NCBI RefSeq assembly: GCF_027579695.1
Contig: NC_083579.1
Coordinates: 69,824,871-69,888,870 of the forward strand
Length of the DNA stretch: 64,000 bases
Direction: 5' to 3'
Origin: Neoarius graeffei
Taxonomy: Eukaryota; Chordata; Actinopteri; Siluriformes; Ariidae
Numbering within the stretch: position 1 is the stretch's first letter; each line of letters begins with the position of its first letter. This document shows positions 21,811 through 32,260 of this stretch, one piece after another. Both the position numbers and the translations under genes were made by a program. The notes beneath the pieces were generated by a model, which worked only from the letters and a program-made list of their open reading frames with translations, made no database searches and was not told the DNA's origin.

Positions 21811-22186
21811 CTCATCTCATTATCTCTAGCCGCTTTATCCTGTTCTACAGGGTCGCAGGCAAGCTGGAGCCTATCCCAGCTGACTACGGGCGAAAGGCGG
21901 GGTACACCCTGGACAAGTCGCCAGGTCATCACAGGGCTGACACATAGACACAGACAACCATTCACACTCACATTCACACCTACGGTCAATTTAGAGTCAC
22001 CAGTTAACCTAACCTGCATGTCTTTGGACTGTGGGGGAAACCGGAGCACCCGGAGGAAACCCACGCGGACATGGGGAGAACATGCTAACTCCGCACAGAA
22101 AGGCCCTCGCCGGCCACGGGGCTCGAACCCAGAACCTTCTTGCTGTGAGGCGACAGCGCTAACCACTACACCACCGTGCCGCCCCC
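21811..22186 (-). mobile_element. SINE (GATGAG-tailed)
   Basis: 11-bp TSD CCGACCAAGAT at 21800-21810 and 22187-22197. Full length. Confidence 0.95.
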
Positions 22187-22197
22187 CCGACCAAGAT

Positions 22198-22472
22198 GCT
22201 CGGGCAAAAATATTTTAGCAAGTTAGGCCCATTCAGGCACACCTGTGATTGGCTTCTTTAAGCACAAAAATTATTTTCGAGCGAGTACGTTACAAAAAAA
22301 CAAGACGTATCAACCAGCACCCTTCCCTCCCCTGTGATCGCCATTTTGTTTTTCTTCCCAATTTCTAACGGCGATTCTGATTGGCTCGCATGTGCATTTG
22401 TGCTTTTCATCACTACGAGTGGTCGCTGGTGCCCTCTACATTTTCCCAGGGTTGACGTCAGGACGTCCACAC

Positions 22473-22523
<51 letters not shown>

Positions 22524-22576
22524 AAAATAAAGCTAGTGGTAAGTAAAGTCAATGAATGGAAAGAAATGCTTTTGTG
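22198..22576. other. unassigned DNA with (CA)n(TA)n microsatellite
   Basis: The microsatellite lies at about 22470-22523. Otherwise nothing recognised. Confidence 0.55.
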
Positions 22577-23165
22577 TCTCCCGCCCGCAAATCCTGCATG
22601 ATGCAGACGTTCGCGTTATTTCTCAGGAAAGTTCTTGTCTTGACACAGCGTGATGGTGCCCCGCCCCCTACTTTGAGTGGATTTGAGCATAAATATCTAC
22701 AGCTCACGTTTGTTATTGTTTACCTTGTTTCTGAATTCAGCATGTAGTATCTCTAATAATAATAATAATAATAATAAATTACTGCTGTCAAATGATAATC
22801 GCAAATCACACATTTTTATCACATGAGAAACCATTGCAACTCTTTGATCAGCATAAAAAAGTGAATGGGCTTGCTTTGTACCAGTGTATTTTTTCTCTTT
22901 TTTTTATTATTACAAAGCAGAGCTAGTAAAAGTGAATTGATTTACTGCTTGCGTTAGTCTACAACTTTAATCAGAGAGACAGGTTACACAGTGACGGTAG
23001 GCTTGACTCAATGCTATCCCAGAAATCCTTCCTGTAATATGCAAATTTGGCCGCCTCTGATTGGACAGCCAAATTTGCATATTACAGGAAGGATTTCTGG
23101 GATAGCATTGAGTCAAGCCTAACGTCACTGTGTAACCTGGTTCTCTGATTAAAGTTGTAGACTAA

Positions 23166-23849
23166 TGCCGCTTTTCCACTACAAACGCGGCTGAGTCGGG
23201 CTGAGCTGTGCCGTGCTGAGTCGGGCTGAGTGGGGCTGTTGGGAGTTGCATTTCGACTACAACCGCGCTGAACCGTGCTGGCTGGAAGTGGGTGGACACA
23301 TTGGGTGGAGTTAGTGAAAGTGGGTGGACGTCAGGTGATGTTGTTAAGCAGCACAAACAGTGACATCAGTGAGCTTTTAAGCGGTAGTCTCACGACCCGA
23401 ATAGTAAACAATAAACATGGAGGACATGGAGTCGTTAGTGTTGCTGGTCTTGGTGCTGTGGCTTGTTGTCACCGACAACGCGGACAGATACTGGCAAGAG
23501 CGTATAGATGAGGCGAGGCGCATAAGGCTTCAGAAATTCTCGTAATTCGTAATTCTTCTCCTTCCGGGTTTGCGGTGTTTACAGATCCCAGCGCGCTCGC
23601 GGGGCGTGTGAGGGCATGTGAGGACACTCCTCCTCATCAATCAGTGCACAAGGGAGTGTCTGCTCACGCCCCCAGCCTCACTCGGCTCGCTTTGGCTCGC
23701 TTCAGCCCTACTCCAAAACGGTGCGAGTTTTAGGGGCGAAGCAGGGCTGAAGCGAGCTGAGTCGTGCTGGTTTTTGGTAGTCGAAACGCGAGCCGTGTCG
23801 GGCTGAAGTGAGCTGAAGCGAGCTGAAAAAGGGTAGTGGAAAAGGGCCG
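23166..23849 (+). mobile_element. PIF/Harbinger-like element, internally deleted
   Basis: TIRs read TGCCGCTTTTCCACTAC at the left and CGGCCCTTTTCCACTAC from the right. 3-bp TSD TAA at 23163-23165 and 23850-23852; the unbroken site ACTAACGC... is in the sister copies of the host element. Subterminal sequence is rich in GGCTGAG / AGCGAGCTGA motifs in opposite orientation. Carries the short reading frame 23417-23545. Confidence 0.78.
23417..23545 (+). CDS. short ORF in Harbinger-like element (transposase N-terminus?)
   Basis: 42 codons from ATG to TAA: a hydrophobic start (MEDMESLVLLVLVLWLVVTD) and then a basic helix (RIDEARRIRLQKFS). Its place just inside the left end, and its resemblance in style to the start of HARBI1-like transposases in fish elements, suggest the leftover first codons of the transposase after internal deletion. 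This is an inference; no catalytic motif is present. Confidence 0.45.
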   Translation: MEDMESLVLLVLVLWLVVTDNADRYWQERIDEARRIRLQKFS

Positions 23850-24268
23850 TAACGCAACAAGTAAATCAGCTTACTCGTGGTTTTCTTGCTAGCTGGGTGT
23901 GAACTGCGAGTCATTAGAGTAATCAAAGAATTTCCCCTTAGGGTGATCAATGGTAAGTTTAAGATGCCATTTCTCACTCAATCTGGCAATCTGACTTTCT
24001 CTGCAAATTTAGGCATCTTAAAATGTTTTTATTAACGGCAAATAAAATATCCAGCACAAATTATACATGATAGACATAAAAATTAATCATTTATAAATTT
24101 TATTTCAAGCACGTTTTTAGTTAGCGGGACTGCAGCTTATCACCGCTCCCACCTGCGCCGCATATGTGCACTTCCGGTCCCGACCGCAATGAGCTTTCAA
24201 AATTTGTCCCATGCCGCACTGCTTTGCAGCGGGTCCCGCGGGACTCCCGCGGGAGTGCAGGGCTCTAG

Positions 24269-24873
24269 TCTCAAACAGTAAACCACACCCTCTACAGTAA
24301 ATATTTACATAGTGAATTATCCCATAGATTAATATAACTTACCCCATTCATCATTAAAAATAAATGTTTTTGAAAAAACATGTACTTTTGTCTAAATAAC
24401 ACAATTATACTCCTAGAAAACATACCAGTATTGCCTTGTACCGTGTACTTAAACTTGCCGAAATACCGCAAAAATTTAGGGCAAAAGGAAATTCGAAGGG
24501 GGCAAAAATTTTTTTGAAGTCATTTAAGGTGTCAGAAGTTAAAATGCATATCACGGGTAAATTCAGGAGCAAGATCAATGTAATTCTTCTATTTTATATT
24601 AAACTTTGGTCAAATACCTAACATTCTGCATTCTCTGCAATTTTTTTACCTTGCGCAATATCAGAAAATTTCAGTTGAAATCAAGCCATTTGAGGTGAAT
24701 TGGTCCGCCTCTGAAAAAAACTTGGCATTTGGATTTCCTGGCAAACATTGATTTTCATGACGTCATCTGCGGGACGCCTCCCTCTGAATCCTACGTCAGC
24801 ACTGGTTTGCTTATGAGAAAACGACCTGGTGGTTTTCTGCAAATTTCTTCAACGCTATCACACAATTATTAAA
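24269..24873. other. intergenic, nothing recognised
   Basis: AT-rich stretch, then CRE-like TGACGTCA at about 24758. No gene supported. Confidence 0.45.
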
Positions 24874-25060
24874 ATGGTCAACAGATGTATCGTAGGAGGG
24901 TGTAGCAACACCAATCTTGATGGGATCAGTACTCATTGTTTTCCAAAAGACCGGACAATGAGATAGAAATGGGAGTGCTTGGTCTACACAGGCTGTGCAC
25001 TGAAACCGTGCAAAGCTCTCGCAGCCTGCTCCCGCTTTCGCAGATAACGTCACGAATCTG
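24874..25060 (+). pseudogene. THAP zinc finger remnant
   Basis: ATG at 24874 reads MVNRCIVGGCSNTNLDGIST-HCFPKDRTMR and then a TAG. The other frames continue with CLVYTGCALKP-like sequence. The C-x4-C spacing and the F-P pair are the THAP N-terminal signature. Short, broken, and bounded on the right by the repeat segment at 25233. The parent element's ends were not found. Confidence 0.7.
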
Positions 25061-25450
25061 GCTCCAGACTCCCTTGGGATTTTTCCAGACGCGTTTTGTT
25101 ATTTTATTTTTTTCTGCTGTAGACAGATGGCCTTGTGCAAAATTACCCTTCTGGATGAGTGTGTAAAGGAACATACTTTCATATAAAAAAAACCCCCACA
25201 AAATTGGTCCAGAATATGCACTTTAACATCTTACTTGGACAGAAAGAGATGGAATTATCAAATGTCAGAGGTTCAGCAGACCCAAGGTGGCTCCCCAGTG
25301 AAGTTAAATCCTTTCAGATAAGCCTCAAGGCCAGGGCCAGTGTGTGATTTGCTCAACCGAGTGATCTGAAATGAAGAAGCGCTGAGAGTCAGTTTCAAGC
25401 TTTCAGTAGTCAGGGTTATTAGATGACTATACATGCATCAAGACAACATA

Positions 25451-26659
25451 CACTACTGTTCAAAAGTTTGGGGTCACTTTGAAATTTCCTTATTTTTGAA
25501 AGAAAAGCACTGTTCTTTTCAATGAAGATCACTTTAAACTAATCAGAAATACACTCAATACATTGCTAATGTGGTAAATGACTATTCTAGCTAAATTCTA
25601 CTAAATGTCTGGTTTTTGGTGCAATATCTACATAGGTGTATAGAGGCCCATTTCCAGCAACTATCACTCCAATGTTCTAATGGTACAATGTGTTTGCTCA
25701 TTGCCTCAGGTGGTGTTTACATTAGACCGTATCAGCGGATCATCAGATTAACGTTTTTAAAACGATTCGCGTGCACACAGCAACGCCAATACACGATTCG
25801 CGTGCACACAGCAACGCCAATACACGGATACGCTAATCACATGACTAATTAGACGGCACGTCACATGATCCCAGTGCATATCGGGCATGCGCAAGTCACT
25901 CACCACTTGCAAGTGGAAGGATGGCAAGCGAACACCTTCTCCAGCAGATAAACACACCTGGCTGTGATGTTCATGTTCTCACTGAGTTTAAGCGCCTGAA
26001 GGAGGTAAATAAGTTGAAATGTGTAAATAAACCTCAGTGCGGCTCAGCGCTTCCTCCTGCGCTCCAAATCACTCTGCCCTGAACAGCGAGTGCCCTCTGG
26101 ATGGTGCGCACTCCGGCCCTGCGCAGCTCACAGAGCGCGCGAGTGAAGCGCACGAGCAGTGATTCGGGACTGAGCCGCTGTGCGTGTGATCCCAACGCCA
26201 GCGAACCAGGAAGGTGGATGTCACAGTGTCCAATGACGACGTCAGCTAGAGCTCAGCACTGCGTTTCCTCGTTCCTCAATGTTTACACAGCACCGGATCA
26301 GATACGAACTGGGTTGAATACGTGGGCCCTGGCGGATTCAAGTTGTTCCGCCTGTGGAGTCGTTTCCCGGCGTTTTAATGTGCACGGACAGTGCATCCGC
26401 GATGAAAACGAGACGGATACGGTCTAATGTAAACACCACCTCAGAAGGCTAATGGATGATTAGAAAACCCTTGTACAATCATGTTAGCACAGCTCACATT
26501 TGTGGGGTCGATTAAATGCTCAAAATGGCCAGAAAAATGTCTCGACTATATTTTCTATTCATTTTACAACTTATGGTGGTAAATAAAAAAAAAAAAAGTG
26601 TGACTTTTCATGGAAAACACAAAATTGTCTGGGTGACCCCAAACTTTTGAACGGTAGTG
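25451..26659. mobile_element. Tc1/mariner-type MITE (CACTACTGTTCAAAAG ends)
   Basis: The left end reads CACTACTGTTCAAAAGTTTG and the right end the complement CAAACTTTTGAACGGTAGTG, with TA on both sides (25449-25450, 26660-26661). The paralogue at about 1914 has a single TA and no element. No coding sequence. Interrupted by 25715-26434. Confidence 0.92.
25715..26434. mobile_element. TIR element, GTTTACATTAGACCG ends
   Basis: TIRs read GTTTACATTAGACCGTATC and the complement, inserted in a MITE. CTCAG occurs on both sides if the TIR is extended outward by GTGGT. A related element sits at 61328-61994 in block B. No transposase. Superfamily not assigned. Confidence 0.8.
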
Positions 26660-26767
26660 TAGATTATTAATGGATGGATGTTTTTGAAATATTACTTTTT
26701 GATTATTGATACAGAAAAACATAATATGGACACTGGCGATGCATTAAGCTTGCGAAAGGAATAAAAC

Positions 26768-26816
<49 letters not shown>

Positions 26817-26984
26817 TTTCTTTTAATGGCAAGCCAACCCATACATGGCTAAACACTGGTAAAATAAGGGTCCACTCAGGAACTAAACCCAATCCCACTA
26901 GTGCACTATATAGGGAATAGAAGTCATCATGCCACATTTTAGGATCGACCCTCATTCTGTCAGACTCTCAGTGGTCCCCCAATG

Positions 26985-27200
26985 GGCAACGAGCTGCAGT
27001 TTGTAGACCAATGAGAGAAGTGCTACGCAGGCAGAGGCCAGAGAGAGAAGCCGTAGCCACAAATGCAGCTTTCGATGCCCATACTCAAACATTTTCAAAG
27101 GTAAAAAGGTTTACTTAAAGTTCAATTCCTACAGCGTATATACAAATTAATAGACACTTACTGAACTCCATCCTCACTTTTACATCGTTTTGCCTCATAA
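26985..27200. repeat. repeated segment (also at 5735-5960, 56560-56780)
   Basis: Shares GTAGACCAATGAGAGAAGTG and about 200 flanking bases with the two ODC blocks. Confidence 0.7.
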
Positions 27201-28109
27201 ATGTTACAACCCACGCAACATCCGGCCACGTGTATTAATAAATCACTATTTTAAATATTTAAAATCTAGCAAGCCATGGAAAATGGTTATGTTGGTCAAA
27301 AGCGGTTATTTAGTTGTTTGGCAGAACAAACTTACTGTCCAATGAGTATTAAAATTATCACCATAGTAACCTGATAACTTGGTTTTAATGCTCGAACCGG
27401 ACGTCCCGCCAGCTTAGCCGCTTTTTGTCAGTCTAACTGAACTCGCTAGCTTGTGGGTCCAGTGTAGTCGCGTAAAAAAAAAAAAAAAGCCAAAATTAAG
27501 AGAGATTTTAGTTGTACCGAATAGTTAACAATTATCTCGTCTTGGCGTTATTCAGAAAAAGTGCACTAGTTACACTCCTAATGCAGTTTGTGCTAGCATT
27601 ATTTCAAAACCCATTTACCACGATGCTAACGTGCTAACTTTTAAAGCCTTGTTAGCATTGAGCTCTCATTCAGGCCCTCAGAACAACCTGTGAAACAGAA
27701 AAAAAACCCCAAATATATTATATATTTCGGTGTCATTTACGTACCTTAAAAAGCATTTACAAAGATTTTTGCCCATTAGAGACCAGAATCAAGGAATTGG
27801 AAAAGATGCTGTGCTTCCCCGCTCACGCAGCCGGTGTGTTCTGTTCTGAGGCAGGCAATGTGCCGGCGTTCATTTATAGTTCAGCAGTTTCCATGGCAAC
27901 ACGCCAGCTCAAACCGGTCTCCCGTCGGCCTGTGAACCGGTTCCAGCTTGCTACCTGACGGCTTTCGCGCGCGTGCAACAAAAGCTTGATGTTCTACTCT
28001 TGCAGATATTTAGTTTACCCACCCATCAGGAGCTCCACGTCGAGACAAATTTTTCTTTGTAGGCAAACAGGAGTCAAAGGCTTAGCAGTAATTTACCATT
28101 CTCAGGGCA
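27201..28109. other. unassigned DNA
   Basis: Mixed composition with a GC-richer end (27820-27980, CGCGCGCG-like). No ORF, TIR or exon I can support. Confidence 0.4.
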
Positions 28110-28312
28110 CATATAATATTAATATTAATATAAATGTGCAATACCTCTCCTGCTGGACTTTTTTTCATATCTTTTTATTTAAATACTTAATTTATTTATC
28201 TAGAAGTTTTCTAAAGACTTAATTTATCTAGAAGTTCTCCCTTTTTTTTCTATTCTATTCTCTGTTTATCCTATAATGATGCTACTGGAATTTATTTTCC
28301 CTCAGGGAACCC

Positions 28313-28831
28313 CAGAGGCGATTCTAGAGTCTGTTGTGGCCCCAAGCAAAAATTTCCAGGGGGCCTTTCTGACCAGTGTTCATCACCAATATGTTATAAA
28401 TAATCTGACACCAATGAAAAATGTATGAAACCAAAGTTTTTTAAATTCCAAATGTGAAAATACACTGTAAAACCCGATAAGGTCACTGAGCTCAAAAATT
28501 TTATTGAAACCGATTACGTAAAAATTTTTGAGGTAAGTAACTTAAATTTTTTAAGGTAAGATTTCTTAAAAATTACACTATAATTACACAATTGTATTTT
28601 TTAAGAAATCTTACCTTAAAAAATTTAAGTTACCTCAAAAATTTTCACGTAATCGGCTTCAATAAAATTTTTGAGCTCAGTGACCTTATCGGGTTTTACA
28701 GTGTACAATGGTAAAGAACAATAAAAAACAAAATAAATAAATAAGCCCTCGGGCCCCGACTCTCGGGAGGCCCCTGGACCAGGGGGCCCCAAACAGTTGC
28801 CTGCCTTGCCTGTTCACAAGCTGCACGTTTG
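28313..28831. mobile_element. small hAT-like element
   Basis: 8-bp TSD GGGAACCC at 28305-28312 and 28832-28839. Ends CAGAGGCG... and ...CACGTTTG. Host to the palindromic element 28461-28705. Confidence 0.7.
28461..28705. mobile_element. palindromic (fold-back) MITE
   Basis: 245 bp, beginning and ending TACACTGTAAAAC / GTTTTACAGTGTA. The two halves are near-perfect complements of each other over about 110 bp, with a short AT loop. TA at each edge is compatible with a Tc1/mariner-type target. Confidence 0.88.
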
Positions 28832-29039
28832 GGGAACCCTCCCAAAGGGATCAATAAAGTTCTATCTAATCTAATCATAACATAGTCCTCTGAGCCTATT
28901 AGTGCATAACTAGCGGCCTTGACGGGCCCTCGCACGTGTGGTTCTGCAACCCAGGACATCCCGCCACCCAACAAAACAGTCACATGTCATATAGTCATCA
29001 AATGTTCATCAGACAGGCCCATAACGGCTAAAGAGTATC

Positions 29040-29870
29040 AGAATCAGAATCAGAGTCATATTACAAGATATCGAGTTCAACATTCAGCAATATCCTACAG
29101 ATATCAAATTCAACATTCAGTAATATCTTGGCATATTATATGCTATAATATTTCAACATATTACAATATATCAAAAATCATTGTGCATTTTGTCTGCAAC
29201 AAAATGCACAATGATAGAAGGTCACTATTAGTGTGTGTGTGTGTCTGTTCGATTATTTGGTCCGCACCAGGCAGTAAAATTGTTACATTGTAGCATACAG
29301 ACTGTGTGTGGTCCGCGTTCACACATACAAACGAACCAATGCATCAGAATCATATTACAAGATATCAAGTTCAACATTCAGCAATATCTTGGTATATTAT
29401 ATGTTATATTATTTCAACATGGCGGCACGGTGGTGTAGTGGTTAACGCTGTCACCTCACAGCAAGAAGGTCCGGCTTCGAGCCCCGTGGCCGGCAAGGGC
29501 CTTTCTGTGTGGAGTTTGCATGTTCTCTCCGTGTCCGCGTGGGTTTCCTCCGGGTGCTCCGGTTTCCCCCACAGTCCAAAGACATGCAGGTTAGGTTAAC
29601 TGGTGACTCTAAATTGACCGTAGGTGTGAATGTGAGTGTGAATGGTTGTCTGTGTCTATGTGTCAGCCCTGTGATGACCTGGCGACTTGTCCAGGGTGTA
29701 CCCTGCCTTTCGCCCGTAGTCAGCTGGGATAGGCTCCAGCTTGCCTGCGACCCTGTAGAACAGGATAAAGCGGCTAGAGATAATGAGATGAGATGAGATT
29801 ATTTCAACATATTACAACATATCAAAAATCCCTTAGCAATTCAACTTCAGCAATATCTTGGCATCATGTT
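29040..29870. repeat. degenerate direct repeats of about 70 bp
   Basis: The motif TTCAACATTCAGCAATATC, followed by TTGGCATATTATATG and TATTTCAACATATTACAA, recurs at about 29070, 29110, 29360 and 29800. The last two are separated by a SINE insertion. Confidence 0.65.
29421..29797 (+). mobile_element. SINE (GATGAG-tailed)
   Basis: 13-bp TSD ATTATTTCAACAT at 29408-29420 and 29798-29810. Confidence 0.95.
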
Positions 29871-30248
29871 TGCCAAGTTTGACATGAATTTGATGAACCG
29901 TCTAGGAGGAGTACATTAAAAATGACCATGGGCAATTTCACTCCAAATGGCCTTATGACATCATCATTCCAAAGTTCTACCCATTCATTTCAATGGGAAA
30001 TGGAAAAAGGGGCGCTATGAAGTCCCTGGGCCATGTCCGGGGCCAAAAATCTGTGGCTGAGTAGCGAGGACAATGACTGATGTGTGTATCAAATTTCATG
30101 AGTTTTCATGCATGGGAATGCCTCAAATAAGGCCAAACACGGCAGAATAATAATAATAATAATCCTTCGAAAAACAATAGGGTCGAACACCGTTTTCCTT
30201 CGAAAACAATAGGGTCTTCGCACCGAACGGTGCTTAGGCCCTAAACAG
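29871..30248. repeat. unclassified dispersed repeat with AATAGGGTCTTCGCACCG
   Basis: Contains (AAT)n, then two versions of CCTTCGAAAAACAATAGGGT and a terminal CGGTGCTTAGGCCCTAA. This looks like an interspersed repeat end, but I cannot name it. Confidence 0.45.
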
Positions 30249-30269
30249 TACAGTGTCTTGCAAAAGTAG

Positions 30270-30590
30270 ATAAGATTAGATTAGATAAAACTTTATTGAT
30301 CCCTTTGGGAGGGTTCCCTCAGGGAAATTAAGATTCCAGTAGCATCATTACAGATAAACAGAGAAAAGAAATAGAGAAAACTTCTAGATAAATTAAAATA
30401 AATTAAGTATTTACATATACAAATATAAAAGAATAAGATATGGGGAAGAGAGGAAGGGGGGAAGGGGGTTGGAAGTGGGGTTAGGGTAAGTGTGTGTGTG
30501 TGTGTGGGGGGGGGGGGGGAAGCAGGAAAGATATTGCACTTTATATTGCACATTGTCCGGTATTGCTTATTGTTAGGCTAGGCTACTGCT
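30270..30590 (-). mobile_element. LINE 3' end (reverse)
   Basis: Reverse complement of the LINE end at 28110-28880. It starts in the AGATTAGATTAGAT tail and includes GGGAGGGTTCCCTCAGGGAA. It contains a (GT)n / poly-G stretch at about 30490-30520. Confidence 0.7.
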
Positions 30591-30599
30591 CCTTCCCAT

Positions 30600-30672
30600 T
30601 AGAGCCCTGCACACATTAGAGCCCTGCGGGGGCGGGAGCAGGACTGAAAAATCCGACCCGCGCAGACCTCTA
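30600..30672 (+). mobile_element. 73-bp minimal copy of the 'TAGAGCCCTGC' hAT derivative
   Basis: Begins TAGAGCCCTGC, repeats that 11-mer once at about 30617, and ends CCCGCGCAGACCTCTA. It has a perfect 8-bp TSD, CTTCCCAT, at 30592-30599 and 30673-30680. Only the two termini of the 1080-bp element remain. Confidence 0.88.
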
Positions 30673-31216
30673 CTTCCCATCCTCTGTCCTCCTGTTACCC
30701 CTCCTCCCCCCCAGAGAGGAGTTGTACAATATTCATCCCCCTTGGTGTTTATCCTGTTTTGTCGCATTACAAACTGGACTTAAAACGGATTTTTTGGAGG
30801 GTTAGCACCATTTGATTTACATAACATTCCTACCATTTTAAACATGAAAATTGTTGTTTTATTGTGACACAAACAATATTTAAAATGAAAAAACAAATCT
30901 GGAGTGTGCACAGGTATTCACCCCCTTTTGTATGAAACCCTTAAATAAGAGCTGGTCCAATTAATTCACTTCATAACTCACATAATTACTTGATTTAAGA
31001 TCCACCTGTGTGCAATCCAGTGTCACATGATGTCTGTATAAATCAGCCTGTTCTGGAAGGACCCTGACTCTGCAACACTACTAAGCAAGCAACATGAAAA
31101 CCAAGGAGCCTCCAAACAGGTCAGAGACAAAGTTGTGGAGAAGTATAGATCAGGGTTGGGTTATAAAAAAATAAAATAAAATCCCCAACTTTGAATATTC
31201 CACGAAGCATCATTAA

Positions 31217-32260
31217 CAGAGAACTGAAGGCAATTTTTTAATTATCAAAATTCTATTTCTCATCTCATTATCTCTAGCCGCTTTATCCTTCTACAGGGTC
31301 GCAGGCAAGCTGGAGCCTATCCCAGCTGACTACGGGCGAAGGGCGGGGTACACCCTGGACAAGTCGCCAGGTCATCACAGGGCTGACACATAGACACAGA
31401 CAACCATTCACATCTACGGTCAATTTAGAGTCACCGGTTAACCTAACCTGCATGTCTTTGGACTGTGGGGGAAACCGGAGCACCCGGAGGAAACCCACGC
31501 GGACACGGGGAGAACATGCAAACTCCACACAGAAAGGCCCTCGCCGGCCCCGGGGCTCGAACCCAGGACCTTCTTGCTGTGAGGCGACAGCGCTAACCAC
31601 TACACCACCGTGCCGCCCATTCTATTTCTCATTTTATTAAATATAGGAATGCATTTTTGATCGCTATTTTGTCGCTGCTATAGCAAGTTATGAGTGTTTG
31701 AAATATGTTCTGTAATGTATCAGTCCATATGTTAAAGCAATGGCCATAAACGAGATTCGTTGAGACCTGGGCAAGACATCGTATGATGGAAGTAAAACGT
31801 ACAGCAGAAATCAAAGTGACCAACATCTGCCAACGTTGTCAAAAGACTCGCGCGCCATCTTTCGAATGCTGATGTAATCGAGCCGGAAGTTTTGTTTGTT
31901 TTGATAGCGATCAGGAAAGTTTGAAAAAAGTAGGCAGTAATCGTCATTTAAACTCATTTTTGTGCAATATTTCATTTGGAAAACAGTTTTCAAAATGGTG
32001 GCACTGACACCTGGCTGACACTTCATGTTTCAAAGTCTCGCACAAGTCTCGTGAAGATCGCGTGGATAAGCGATGCCTGCCATGGACCAAACGAACTAAA
32101 TTCAACATGGCTAAAAACCGAATAGGCCGATAAGTATAATATTTAATTGCAATTAGTTGCCAATACGAGTCATGATATAAGGTTACTAAAACCGAAAATG
32201 TAATTGAATAACACATTAATTAAGAAATAAAGCAAGTTTAAAAATGACTTCAGTTCTCCT
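31217..32260. mobile_element. TTAA-target element inserted in Tc1 transposase
   Basis: TTAA at 31213-31216 and 32261-32264. TIRs read CAGAGAACTGAAGGCAATTT at the left and AGGAGAACTGAAGTCATTTT from the right. No coding sequence. Contains a SINE. Kolobok- or piggyBac-type by target; not assigned further. Confidence 0.8.
31264..31618 (-). mobile_element. SINE (GATGAG-tailed)
   Basis: 14-bp TSD ATTCTATTTCTCAT at 31250-31263 and 31619-31632. Confidence 0.94.

Larger units (their letters stand above)
22577..24268 (-). mobile_element. hAT derivative, family 'TAGAGCCCTGC', copy 2 (reverse)
   Basis: Reverse-orientation copy ending in CCCGCGGGAGTGCAGGGCTC-TA at 24268. The other terminus is truncated: the sequence begins in the CCCGCCCGCAAATCC part. 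It has the same central palindrome (22957-23162) with a loop containing CTGATTGGACAGCC, and is interrupted by the Harbinger-like element 23166-23849. Confidence 0.85.
25233..26960. repeat. duplicated segment, paralogue of 1698-2203, carrying nested MITEs
   Basis: Collinear with 1698-2203, apart from the insertion 25451-26659 and a (GA)n tract at about 26769-26812 that the other copy lacks. Confidence 0.85.
28110..28880 (+). mobile_element. LINE 3' end, split by a small hAT element
   Basis: The sequence up to TTCCCTCAGGGAACCC, then (after the insertion) CCCAAAGGGATCAATAAAG and a TCTAATCTAATC tail. The same end is at 30270-30590 in reverse. Non-LTR retrotransposon with a simple-repeat tail. 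Clade not assigned. Confidence 0.7.

Noticed and set aside
21615-22166. 183-codon minus-strand reading frame, and many similar frames of 60-120 codons at other SINE copies
   Set aside because: They repeat the same translated words ([38 protein letters not shown]) at every SINE in either orientation. They are translations of SINE sequence, not genes.
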